Below are positions 11,210 through 22,290 of a stretch of DNA of 64,000 nt, piece after piece. The notes beneath the pieces are model-generated. The model ran no database searches, was not told the DNA's origin, and saw only the letters and a list, made by a program, of their open reading frames with translations. A program made the position numbers and the translations under genes. Source of the stretch: Smallanthus sonchifolius (Eukaryota > Streptophyta > Magnoliopsida > Asterales > Asteraceae); NCBI GenBank assembly GCA_023525975.1, contig JAKNSE010000034.1:1178001-1242000 (forward strand), written 5' to 3'. The stretch's first letter is position 1. Every line of letters starts with the position of its first letter.

Positions 11210-13200
11210 TGAAACACACCACTTTTAAAATCAAAACTTTAACGCGCGGAAGTCTTAAACCCAAGAAATTTTTTTTTTTTTTTTTTACCCGTCGCGTAGC
11301 GCGACACTTACATGCCACCCCCCTCGCGTAGCGCGAGGGGCCCGTTTTCACAGAAAGTTTCCAGTTTCCTGCAGGTTTCAGCACTTAGCTATTTTTTCAA
11401 CTTTTTCCATTTTGTTTAACATCAAAACTTTACCAATACATCTAAACATAAAATCCCAAACACTTGGGCATTTGAACACACACTTATACCACCAATTTAA
11501 CACCAAAAACACGATTTCTAGGTTCAAAATATACATCCTTTACGGGAAATTCAATTTACTTCATAACTATGCACCAAAAACATATACGAGAACCCGTGAT
11601 CACCTTAGACTTGACTTGGACTACTTCGGAGCTTTTCCTACAACCACATAAACATATCACCATTAGTAATGAGATAAACATAACCAACAAGTATCTACAA
11701 CTTGTTTTCACCCTTATCACCCATTTGACCCGTTTGCATCTATTTGGTCAATTATGGTTTCCATACATTAGCATTTCATCAACATATTACCATTGTAATG
11801 TGTTAAACATAATCAAACAAGTGATTACAACTTGTTTTCACACCTTTCACCCATTTGACCCGTTAACATTCAAATTTATGTTTGATTGCATACCACTTGT
11901 ATTTCACCTACAAGTCTTGTTTACTCTTTACATTATCATTTCATTTATGACACAAAGGTCATAACTTTCTTTTCATTCTTCATCTTGGTACATAGACCAA
12001 GATCTTACCACATTTCCATTATGGTTCTTTGACCATAACCTCCCCCTTTTCCATTATGATTCTTTGATCATAACCTCCTCTTTTCCATTATGATTCTTTG
12101 ATCATAACCTCCTCTTTTCCATTATGATTCTTTGATCATAACCTCCACATATTCAATATAGTATTATAACCATATTCACATTCATACATTCACTTATGCA
12201 TAATCAATTCATTTCATGTATCATTCATACTATGCACAACATAACACATACATCACATATCACATTACTAAGTAAGTGCAACGGCACTTACCTTGCGGAT
12301 TTGAAGATCCCGCACCTCCTTCTAGTTTAGCAATTTGATTACCTAAACATATACACCTAGTTTAGTAATCTAACATATACCAAAATTTCATTACAATTGA
12401 GTTCACAACTAAATTTCCCAATTCCAACCCAAATTGACCCGTTTGGGTTATCCTCATAACCAAACACCCTCTTTCACCACAAACTCACCTACTTGAGTTT
12501 TATTAACTTAATCTTAACACTAATTCTTCTTTCAAAAATTATTATTAAGTTAATTTGGTGTTTGTTCAAGTGTCTAACATCTTAAAAACACTTAATCTTC
12601 ATTAATTCACCATTCTTTTATCAAAACCCCAAAACCCTCAATTTCCTCCATATGAACCCTAACTTTCAAAAATCAAAATCAAAGGGTTCCATGGTGTTGT
12701 TCACCTTCCTACACCTTTAGTTTAGCTAGATTATTAATAATCTAACACCATTTCACCACATGCATACATAAATTCGAGTTTCTACCAAAACCCACCAAGA
12801 ACACCTCAAGAATGAGAGGAAAGGGATGATCAACACTTACTTGATGTTAGAAAGGTGATGTGTGAGCCAACACCTTCAAGTTTCAAGCTTCAAATGCACG
12901 ATTTTGGCTTCAATCCCGTTTTCTCCTCTCTTCTTCTTGTTCCCGTCGACTCCCACACCTCAAATGGGTTCAATTTTGACTCCAAGAGAGTCAAATATGG
13001 CAGATTTGGTCATTTACATCTTTAACCCCTCAACTTTCATTTTACCACTTTTCCTTCTAAACTAGTCAAAACTAGTATAACCCCCGTTACCAAATTGAAA
13101 CCCGCTTGTTTCAATTAATTTCAAAATATTATTTCCACCATAATATTTATTAAAATGCTTTATTTATCTGAAAACGAAACCCGGATTTTGGTTCGTTACA
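11210..13200 (-). mobile_element. Solo LTR 2 (1991 bp) inside the pararetrovirus
   Basis: Begins TGAAACACACC and ends GGTTCGTTACA, flanked by perfect 5-bp duplications ACCTA (11205-11209, 13201-13205). Viral sequence resumes at once on the other side. It has no internal coding region. On the minus strand it starts TGTAACGAACC, a usual style for gypsy LTRs in this kind of genome. It carries a poly(T) run at about 11270-11286, the short inverted GCGTAGCGC units beside it, and four tandem 34-bp units at 12016-12150. Confidence 0.9.
12016..12150. repeat. Tandem 34-bp repeat in solo LTR 2
   Basis: Four units of about 34-35 bp, each with CCATTATGATTCTTTGATCA followed by TAACCTCC. The units are nearly identical except the first. 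Each unit holds TGATTCTTTGATCA, a small palindromic core. Confidence 0.85.
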
Positions 13201-13205
13201 ACCTA

Positions 13206-15193
13206 CCCCACAAGACGTTCTTATAGAAGAACAAGAGTATATTGTTAATAACTCTTATAGTGGAAAAATGATCTATGAATGGAACATAGATGGTCAGTCG
13301 AAAGGACAAATTTATAATACAGTCCATAGGATGCTTATGTATAGTACAATATGTAAAAATAATAACAATTCGGTCAAAACCATAGCTGGAATGATAATAT
13401 CTGGTTTTACTGGTCAGTTAAAAGGATGGTGGGACAACTATTTATCCCAACCTGATAAGGATAAAATCCTTGATAGCGTCAAACTAGAAGAAGGCGCTAG
13501 TACTAGCAATACCGAAAGTAATGTTGTATACACCCTGATAGTAAATATTATAGAACACTTTACTGGAAGATGGTCTGAAGATTCTTAAAATATCAGAACT
13601 CTTCTCCAGAATTTAAGATGTAGAACTCTAACATCTTTTAGATGGTATAAGGATACCTTCTTATGTAGAGTTATGGAGCTCCCTGAGGCTAATAGCTCTC
13701 ATTGGAAATCAAAGTTCATAGATGGACTTCCTCACTTATTTGCAGAAAGAATTAGGAGCAAAATAAGGATAGATGGGGTCATAAATTATGATAGTTATAC
13801 TTATGGTAAACTCATAGGCACATGTGTCCAGGAAGGCATAAGCCTTTGTAATGAGATAAAACTTAATCAACAGATTAAGAAACATTCTCTAAATAAGAAA
13901 AAACAATTAGGAGATTTCTGTGGTCAATTTGGCATAGAAAATAAGTCTGATAAGACTATTGAAGATATTAGAAAAAGAATTTCTTCTCCAAAGAAATATC
14001 ATAAAAGGAAAAAATATAGGAGAGAAGAAAAACCTTATAAAAAGAAAAAATATAAGGAAATAAAAGAATTTCCTAATGAATTTAAAAAAATTATAAAATG
14101 TAGAAAATGTGGTAAATTAGGCCACAAGGCAAAAACTTGTTGGGTTCGAAAGAAACTTAACAAGATTGAAGATAGAGATTTAAAAGACAAAATTAATAAA
14201 GTCTTATTAAATGAAACTTTTGATACTGATTCTAAGCAATCATCCTCAGAAGAGGAAAATCTAAATATTTTAGAATACGAGAGTTTTGATTCTTCTGAAT
14301 CAGAAGAAAATCATTGTTCAGCAAACTGTAAAAAAGATTGCTGCAAAAACCCTTCTGAAATAACAGAAGATGGACTTTATCAAATTATTTCTCAATTTCA
14401 AAATATGGAAATTAATGTTTTGAGTAATGAAATTTTGGATCTCTTAAAAGTAATAAATGATCCTCAATTAAAAGAAAATTTAATTTCTGAATTTTCAAAA
14501 CAACAAAGGAATGAGGAAACTTCTTCCTCAACTAATCCTCCGCAGGATTTAAAACCTTTTTCTCTAGTTGAATTAAAAAGACAACTAGCCCAAAGAAATC
14601 AAACTTCTAGACCTGTTAATATACATGATTTAAAAATTGAAATTGATAATCTAAAAACTGACATTAAAATTCTTCATAGGGATAATAAAAACCTAGAAGA
14701 AAGAATTTTTAAACTAGAGATTCCTCATATTTTAAACTCTGAAGAAAAACCCCCTAATATTCAAGAAGGATTTTTAGAAAGTATTGTAGATATTATAACT
14801 ACACAAAAATGGAATATTGAAATAAAACTTCTCATAGAAGATAACTTTTTCATAACTGTTACAACATTAGTTGATAGTGGTGCTGATTTAAATTGTATCC
14901 AGGAAGGAATTATTCCAACTCGGTATTTTCATAAAACCTCCCATAACTTAAGTTCTGCTGGAGAAGAAAAACTAAAAATTAATTATAAAATACCACAGGC
15001 TCAGATTTGTCATAATAAAACCTGTATTCCTACTAGTTTTATTCTAGTAAAAAATCTTACTAGCCAAGTTATACTGGGAACCCCTTTTCTTAATAAAATA
15101 TTTCCTTTAAAAAACATTGATAATAAAGGAATAACTGGAGTTTTCCAAAATAAAGAAATATATTTTTCATTTATTACAAATCCTTTTTTCTAG
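13206..15193 (+). pseudogene. EPRV coat protein (CCHC zinc knuckle) plus aspartic protease
   Basis: One frame from the right edge of solo LTR 2 to TAG 15191, broken by a single stop (TAA 13586-13588). First comes a capsid-like alpha-helical region with KGWWDNYLS (about 13268-13860), then a very basic Lys/Arg stretch (about 13990-14090). A zinc knuckle follows, CRKCGKLGHKAKTC (14098-14140), the RNA-binding mark of caulimovirid coat proteins. An acidic Ser/Glu stretch and coiled coil (14610-14720) come next. Last is a retropepsin domain with VDSGAD (14868-14888) and ILGTPF. Unlike the cauliflower mosaic virus arrangement, the protease lies in the coat ORF, not at the start of pol. Confidence 0.85.
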
Positions 15194-15197
15194 GACT

Positions 15198-16733
15198 TTG
15201 AATAATATAAAAGAATCTCTCTTACAAGCAAAAATAAATCAAATTGATTTTTTACAAAAAGAAATATTTTCCTTAAACATCCAGGATAGGATAAATAATC
15301 CTAAACTCCAGGATAAAATCAAAATGATAAATAATCAGTTTACATTACAAATATGTAATGATCACCTAAACGCTTTTTGGGATAGAAAGAAACATATTGT
15401 CTCTTTACCCTATGAAAATGATTTTAGTGATAGCCAAATCACTACCAAGGCTAGACCTTGTCAAATGAACTCCGAGTATATGGAGTTATGCAAAAAAGAG
15501 ATAACTTCTCTTATTGATAAAAACCTAATTAGAAGATCCAAGTCTCCTTGGTCATGTACTGCCTTTTATGTTAATAAACATTCTGAAAAAGAAAGAGGTG
15601 TTCCTAGATTAGTTATAAACTATAAACCTCTTAATAAGGTTTTAAAATGGATTAGATATTCTATACCTAATAAAAAAGATTTACTGGATAAATTATATAA
15701 CACTATAGTATTTTCGAAATTCGATTTAAAGTCTGGATATTGGCAAATTCAGATTAAAGAAGAGGACAGATATAAAACTGCTTTTACTGTCCCCACTGGC
15801 CATTATGAATGGAACGTTATGCCTTTTGGGCTAAAAAATGCCCCTTCAGAGTTTCAAAATATTATGAATGATATTTTCATCCCTTATAGTGAATTTATAA
15901 TTGTCTATATTGATGACATATTAGTCTTTTCAAAAGATATTGAAACTCATTTTAAACATCTTGATATATTCAAAAATATAATAATAAAGAATGGTTTAGT
16001 AATTTCGAGGCAAAAAATGATGCTTTTTCAAACTAAGATAAGATTCTTAGGACATAATATTGAAACAGAAAATATTATTCCTATTAATAGAAGTATTGAG
16101 TTCGGGTCAAAATTTCCGGATGAAATTTATGACAAAACCCAACTTCAAAGATTCTTAGGTAGTCTGAATTATATTCTCCCCTATTATAAAAACTTAGCAG
16201 AAGATACTGCAATATTATATGATAGATTAAAAAAGAATCCCCAGCCATGGTCAGAAGACCATACTAAGACCGTTAAAAAAATTAAGCAAAAGGTTCAAAA
16301 TCTTCCTTGCTTAATGATAACAAACCCAGATTGGGAAAAAATTATTGAAACTGATGCCTCGGATATAGGCTATGGTGGAATCCTGAAACAAGTTTCACCA
16401 GTTAATAAACAAGAAAGTTTGGTAAGATTCCATTCAGGAAAATGGAATAATAGCCAGAAAAACTATGCTACTATTGCAAAAGAAATTCTAGCAATAGTAA
16501 AATGTGTTTTAAAATTTCAAGATGATTTATATAATCAAAAATTTATTATAAAAACCGATTGCCAAGCAGCTAAATTTATGTTTGCTAAAGATTTCAAACA
16601 TGATGTTTCAAAACAAATGTTTGCAAGATGGCAGTCTCATTTAGCTCCTTTTGAATTTTGAAATAATTTATAAAAAGGGTAGTGATAATAGTCTTCCTGA
16701 TTTTCTTACCAGAGAATATTTAAATGGCTCATC
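15198..16733 (+). pseudogene. EPRV reverse transcriptase - RNase H
   Basis: 487 codons are open, in the +1 frame relative to the coat/protease ORF. That frame is already open upstream through the homopolymer at 15183-15190. RT motifs are in order: ARPCQMNSEY entry, NYKPLNKV, SKFDLKSGYWQI, MPFGLKNAPSEFQ, the catalytic YIDDILVFS (about 15906) and FLGHNI. RNase H shows ETDASDIGYGG (16348) and a TIAKE stretch. The frame breaks at TGA 16659; one base over, it continues to TAA 16731 through a PDFLTREYL end. All RT catalytic residues survive. Confidence 0.9.
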
Positions 16734-16836
16734 CTAAAGGTCCAATTAAAAGAGCTCTCCTAGAGATCCAGGAGATGATAGAAGAATACACTCTTCAGAT
16801 CAATAATTATGAAGTGGCAATAGAGGACATCCTCAC

Positions 16837-19800
16837 TGTGACACCTGCAAAATTTCAGAATCCAAAACCCAGTTGTTGGGCTAAAACCCAACTAGGCCCA
16901 ATAGGAAGTCAAGTCCATTTAAGGCCCGGTAAGGATCCAAGCCCGTTAGAAATCCAAATTTACACAATCCGAATATCATATTAGTCACACGATTTCATTT
17001 AATGACTCGTTACGCGATTCTGAGAATTTAAGAAAAGATATAAGAACGTACGCGGTTCAGAAATTCTAAACGTTAAACGTGTTAAACAACGGTTTTTACC
17101 GGGTATTCGACAGAACGATTAAATGAATTATTGATATTAAGTATTAATATTCATTTGAAAAGACTGTTCGGATAAATACACGTGTAGTACGTGTATACGA
17201 ATGTTAAACCACGTTAGATCCTCGTAAAACTAACGATAGCGGTACGGTTATTACCGATACGACAAATATTATAAATATTTGTTTATAATAAAAATGTTAT
17301 TAATAACCGGAGAGTGAAACGATAAATCCGACGAACAGACTCACACACGCGTTGTCAGCTCATACCGACTCGAATATTCTCCGGTAATAAGCTAACAAAA
17401 TAAATTATTTGAATATTTATTTTAGTATTAATATTTATATTATGAACGACAAATATTAATCGGGAACTAAATGCATGACGATATTTTGGGTTTGACACGC
17501 GTTACTGGTAGGTAGCCTACCCACTTAAAACGCTAGATATATATATATAAAATCTTCTCATCTTTTTCCTCATTTGCACAACAAACACACACACTTGTGT
17601 GTGTGTGTTCAGAGAGAGAACGAGAGAAAGGAAGGGGGGGTCGGCCACCTTTCGGCGGCCTCCTCCGGCGAGCATGAACGGAAGAACAACGGCGGAGAGC
17701 AGCGGCGCAGCGACAGCATCAGGAGGCGGCGGCGCACAGCGGCGGATCACAGCGGACCGGCGAGTGGCGGCAAGTGCACCACCTCATCTGATAGATCTCG
17801 ACGTCCTGAGTCCGATGGTAGTGGTGGTTTGCACTAGATCGCGACGGTGGTGGAGATTCCGGCCAAAAACACTTTTCCGGCGACCTCGAAAAATGGGGCT
17901 TTTGCTAGAAAAGGGTTCCTAAAGGTCCGATCTACGCATACGAAGAAGTTTGGGTCGAAAAAGTGAAGCTTTCCGGCCAAAACCACCAAATCCGGCCACT
18001 GTCCGTTTTTCCGGCAACGGCGGCGGCGGAGACCGGCGGCGCTGGTGGGGCTTGGCGAGACGAGTTCATGGCCGCTTGAATCACCTCAATCGGAGTTCGT
18101 ATGATCAAGTTATGAGCGAAACAAGTTTCTTCTCGCGTCGTGCTCAGCTTTTCGTACAAAACCGCTTAGAACGGCTTGTAGGCTAAGGTATGACCCGAAA
18201 CACTTATATATCTATTGTCAGATAGTAGCACGGGACCTATAAATTTTGTCGGGGACGTCTTTTGAGAACGTTTTTCGGGCACGTTAAATTGTATTATAAT
18301 GATATAGTTTTTATATATTTATCAAATAATTGTCGAATTGAAGTATGACTTTAGTATTAGGATCTAAAGTGCGGTTTATTGGATTATTGGTGTAAGTTGG
18401 TGTTGTAATTGGACAATTGGATATTGTCGGGTTTAGCCAAAAACAAACGGGACTCTGCCCAATTTTCGTTAAAAATAAAGAATTTGGTTTCTACAACTTA
18501 GATGTCCTCAACATGGGTTGGGTTTAGATTTGAAACCATAATGTTAGGGCACGATCCTAGTTATATTGTTGTTGATATTGACAACACTTGTTTGAACAAT
18601 AGGAACCGTTTAGGATCGTTGCGCTCACTTGTTGTCAGTTGAGCTTGTGATCGCATTTGCTGGACTTGAGGTGAGTTCACTGTCCCCTTTTAACTTTTAA
18701 TGTTTTAGAAACATCGGGGGAGAAACATACTTCCATAACACGTTTGAAAACACGAATCATCATTACTTGATACATCTTAGAAAACATGGAACACATACTT
18801 ATAAACATTTTCATATGGTAACAAGAAAACAAGACCCGACCTTTATGTTTGCATGAGTGAACACGTTTGGAGCTCGTAAAGCCCCCTGACCATCATATTT
18901 TATAACCATTAGCTAAGGATAGCCTGGGATTCTATGGATAGTACTATTGGGATTGACACCCCCGGTCATGGTTAGTCGCGCTAACCATGGGTCCCTCTGG
19001 CCAAATGACCGCATAGTGTTCAATCATTGCTCGTGAGGTACGAGCGAGGGGCAAAACACATGTGTCATGGTTTGGTTATGCCTCATGTATGTACATATTA
19101 TTTGTATTCCTAGCTAGTCTACAAATGGGTCAACATTACTTGTTTTGTTTATCATATTCATTGAAACGTTTTCGTGCAGATGGATCTGCCAATCACTTAT
19201 ACACCAATGGTTTTGCCATTCGTTTACGTGGAAATGTTTTTATCAATGTTTTCAAGGAAAACAGTTTCATATTATGGCCATGTACACATTATCAATGTTT
19301 TAAGGAAAAACGACTTATTTTATGACTATGACGTCATCACATGTTTTCATTGGGAAAACTACTCGTTTTATGACTATGAAGTCATCACATGTTTTCATTG
19401 GGAAAACTACTCGTTTTATGACTATGAAGTCATCACATGTTTTCATTGGGAAAACTACTCGTTTTATGACTATGAAGTCATCACATGTTTTCATTGGGAA
19501 AACTACTCGTTTTATGACTATGAAGTCATCACATGTTTTCATTGGGAAAACTACTCGTTTTATGACTATGAAGTCATCACAGGTTTTCATTGGGAAAACT
19601 ACTCGTTTTATGACTATGAAGTCATCACAGGTTTTCATTGGGAAAACTACTCGTTTTATGACTATGAAGTCATCACATGTTTTCGAGGAAAACAACCTTA
19701 CATTAAACCCGTGTACATATTTTAAATGTTTTCAAGGAAAACAGTTTCGTATCATGGCCATGTACACAATATCAATGTTTTCAAGGAAAATCACTTTACA

Positions 19801-20128
19801 TTGCAACAATCAAACCTGTGAACTCACCAACCTTTGTGTTGACATTTTTAAGTATGTTTTTCAGGTAATTCATAGTCATGGCATGGTTGGAATAGGTTAG
19901 CCTTTTGGATTAAACCCTAGAAGCCGAAGGAGTATGATCGTCAAACCTCAAGATGTCTTTCACCTATACATGGTTCTAGGACAATGTACAAGTTTATTAT
20001 AGTATTTGTAATGGTGTTCAATATTCAGAAGTCTTTACTTTAACTTCCGCTGTTGTGTAATGTTACCAATCGTTGCAACCTTAATTTATTTATTTATTCA
20101 GTAAGTAAATAAATTTGGGGGTGTGACA
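16837..20128 (+). mobile_element. Solo LTR 3 (3292 bp) inside the pararetrovirus
   Basis: Begins TGTGACACC and ends GGGTGTGACA, flanked by perfect 5-bp duplications CTCAC (16832-16836, 20129-20133). A TATATATATATAAAA tract near 17537 followed by CA-rich sequence looks like the LTR promoter, giving plus orientation. GC-rich, spurious ORFs occur at 17570-18190. A 48-bp tandem repeat lies at 19313-19690. The large size would suit a Tekay-type chromovirus LTR (inference). No internal retrotransposon genes are present. Confidence 0.9.
19313..19690. repeat. 48-bp minisatellite within solo LTR 3
   Basis: About 7.7 units of 48 bp; the phrase TGGGAAAACT recurs at 19351, 19399, 19447, 19495, 19543, 19591 and 19639. 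Because 48 is a multiple of three, frames stay open on both strands and create false 126-192-aa ORFs. The first unit has TGACGTCA, a bZIP/CRE-type palindrome; later units have TGAAGTCA. Confidence 0.95.
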
Positions 20129-20268
20129 CTCACTAATAATTTTCTTACTCCACAAATTAAAAGGAAAATGATTGAAAACTTTAATATTCACATTTCCTCT
20201 AATAGATTTAAGATTTGTTTATTAAAACAAAAAGAGAAAATTATCTCATGTGGATAAAGCTTTCAGAT

Positions 20269-20508
20269 ATGGCTCATGCAAAATGACCATTAAGGAAGGT
20301 TCTTCTTGAAATTCAAGAAGAAATTGAAGGACGTTCTCTTCAAATTATACGAGAAGAAGAATTTATTAATAGAATACATTTATATTACCAATTTTCTAAT
20401 TCAAAAATAAAATGGATAATTATTTATAATGCTAAAAATAGGATTTCTTGTTTTAAAGAAATAATTGGTTCTTTAAAACAGAAAAAGATAATATTATCTT
20501 GTGGATAA
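20269..20508 (+). pseudogene. EPRV small ORF B (paralogue of ORF A)
   Basis: 79 codons from ATG 20269 to TAA 20506, with an in-frame TGA at codon 6 (20284-20286). It begins MAHAK, has LLEIQEEIEG where ORF A has LLEIQEMIEE, and ends LSCG like ORF A. It starts 11 bases after the ORF A stop, so it looks like a tandem duplication within the virus. Function unknown. Confidence 0.65.
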
Positions 20509-20524
20509 ATTTTTCTTTTCAGGA

Positions 20525-21979
20525 ATGATTCCTTAGGAGCAAGGAAAAAGAGGAGGCAGAGGAAGATCTTCTTCCTACAGAGGTAGAGGAAATAATCCTC
20601 ATCCAAGGGTTATATCCCAAATTAGAGGTCAAAGGCTCATAGCCGAAAATATTGCTTCATCATCAGGATCTCCGAGATCAGATGACATTCTTTATAAGGA
20701 ATTTTTGGCTCATAAAGCTTCTCAAGAAAAGTCTAATAAAGGCTCTTCATCATCAACATCATATGCCAGGACTGTTTCAAATGAAGCAGAAGATGATGTT
20801 TCTAACTGGGAAAAAACCCCAGGAAAAAAAGTCATACTTCTTTTAGAAAAAAGAGATGAAAGATGGAAAGAAGATCCATGGCTGTTAATAAACAGATATA
20901 TGGATACAGGATTCTATCCTACTGAGGCTTATAAGCCTAGATATTTCTATGAGCAGATTCTGCTTAAAGAAAAATGTGAAATAGAGCATTATCATTCAGG
21001 TCAACCTGAAGTTTATAACTTCAGCAAAATTGTAATCAAACAGATCTTATCTGTTGAAGCTTGGGGAACTTCCCCACTTAAAGAAAGGGAACTCATACAT
21101 CCAAAAACTAAATCCCCAATTCGTTATAACTATTGGGACTATAAAAATGCTTTTTATAAAACATTTTTATATGAGAACCCGAAGCATAAGCATTCGTGGT
21201 TTATTAAGGTTTGTTCTCATACTTACAGACAGGAAATTCCAGTCTGGTTCTATAACTGGTGGAAAACCTTTGGTCCTACAGTCAATATTCTTCCAGACCT
21301 ATTTAAAAAGCTTTATAAGCAATGGGCAGAAGTCTCTCCAGCTCTCATAGAGGCACAGCAAGAAGATAATTTCATAAAAAATCTTCCTGCTCTTCATTTT
21401 TATGTTCAATCCAGCATTCCATGGATCTGGAAATGGACTCCTGAGGTTGACTATGACAACCAGAACATCCTATGTATCCAAAGAATCTTCCATACAAAAT
21501 TTTGGAAGAAGATGACTCTTAATAATATTGATGGCGTTATAGAAAGCCATGACACTATAAAAAGGATTGAGAAGACTATTGAAGATTATAAAGAACAAAT
21601 AAATAGTCTTCCCCATAAAGAGGCTCCTAGTCCATTCAAACATATTATTAGAAAGATTCAGACTCTTAAAGGTACTGACGAAATCAGTAATAAAGAAATT
21701 ATGGATTTCTACTTATCCGAAATGAAGAAGGATATGCTAAAAAATTTTAGAAAAGAAGGAGCATCTCCTTCCACAATGTCCACCTCCTCACAAGCTGGAG
21801 AAGATGAAGAAAATATTCTCACAGTAGAAGATGAAGATAATATTCTTACAGAAGAGGCTCAGTCTATCAACAATGACGACCCAATTGATGAAGACTACAT
21901 CAACAATGTTCTAATAGAATACAAAAAAAATTTTCAACCAGAAGAATCTTCTGGAAAACTAAAGTCCAAGAAACAATAG
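20525..21979 (+). pseudogene. EPRV transactivator/inclusion-body-like ORF
   Basis: The last large ORF, after pol, is in the position of caulimovirid ORF VI (translation transactivator/viroplasmin). The ATG at 20525 is followed by TAG at 20534; the frame then stays open to TAA 21977. The next ATG is 20705, giving 424 aa. Residues just after the stop are Arg/Gly-rich (RGGRGR, YRGRG). The middle is rich in Trp, Tyr and Phe (WFYNWWKTFGP, IPWIWKWTPEV). The C-terminus is acidic with two DEDNILT-like repeats (about 21805-21860). The family call rests on gene order plus general likeness to last ORFs of other endogenous caulimovirids. Confidence 0.65.
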
Positions 21980-22159
21980 GCCCACAACCACGTGAAAAAA
22001 GATGCCAAAAATAATTTGGCCGACAAGATAATTCGCTCTGGAATCAAGATTGCCAGCTGACAGCAAAATAATTGCTTTTACTGTTCTCTTTTTGACAATT
22101 GAGTCATGTAGGCCCCATATGAGTCTTTTATGTATTTGTTTTCTTTCTTTTTCCCCGCC

Positions 22160-22166
22160 TATATAA
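22160..22166 (+). promoter_or_regulatory. EPRV pregenomic promoter TATA box
   Basis: TATATAA within CGCCTATATAAGGGGACTC, very like the cauliflower mosaic virus 35S core. It lies downstream of the last ORF, where the pregenomic RNA promoter belongs. A CT-rich leader start follows near 22200-22225. Whether it is still active is not known. Confidence 0.7.
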
Positions 22167-22290
22167 GGGGACTCTTTGTGTTTGTAGAAGACACCCCGGA
22201 GTACAACTCCAACTCTCTCTCTCTCTTGTAAACAACCCTTTCTTAATATTAAGTTTTCCAGTTTGAAGTTTGAAGTCTGAAGCCATAATC

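Larger units (their letters stand above)
16724..20257 (+). pseudogene. EPRV small ORF A, split by solo LTR 3
   Basis: The ATG at 16724 overlaps the end of the RNase H frame (TAA 16731). 37 codons plus two bases run to 16836; solo LTR 3 and the second CTCAC follow, and the frame resumes exactly at 20134, ending in SCG and TAA 20255-20257. The joined length is 78 codons with no other stop. It is hydrophilic and helix-prone. The start MAHPK, the phrase LLEIQE and the ending ISCG recur in ORF B just downstream, so the two are paralogues. I do not recognise the function. Confidence 0.7.
9318..22290 (+). mobile_element. Endogenous pararetrovirus (Caulimoviridae), one full genome length, decayed
   Basis: Order seen: primer-binding site, 30K-type movement protein, coiled-coil ORF, zinc-finger coat plus aspartic protease, RT-RNase H, two small ORFs, transactivator-like ORF, and a TATA box of 35S-promoter type. 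All are on one strand with TAATG-type stop/start contacts. There are no LTRs. Two solo LTRs (11210-13200, 16837-20128) interrupt it. Without them and their duplications the copy is about 7.7 kb, within the caulimovirid range. Breaks: in-frame stops near 10794, 11202, 13586, 20284 and 20534, frame changes near 11210/13206 and 16660, and a change of frame at 15190. It cannot make virus as it stands. The left end lies just right of a (TA)n tract. The right end is not exact. Genus is not assigned; the separate movement-protein, coat/protease and pol ORFs exclude a single-polyprotein petuvirus layout. Confidence 0.9.

Noticed and set aside
17517..18186. Several GC-rich ORFs near 17.6-18.2 kb
   Set aside because: They lie in the transcribed leader-like part of solo LTR 3, overlap on both strands and show no domain.
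19313..19690. CRISPR-like array
   Set aside because: Units are directly adjacent with no variable spacers, in plant LTR DNA.
19174..19900. Three long overlapping ORFs (126-192 aa) on both strands
   Set aside because: They exist only because the 48-bp tandem unit in solo LTR 3 is a multiple of three and lacks stops.
9318..22290. LTR retrotransposon instead of a pararetrovirus
   Set aside because: The primer site is shared with copia elements, but there are no flanking LTRs for this unit, a movement protein and a last transactivator-position ORF are present, and RT precedes no integrase.
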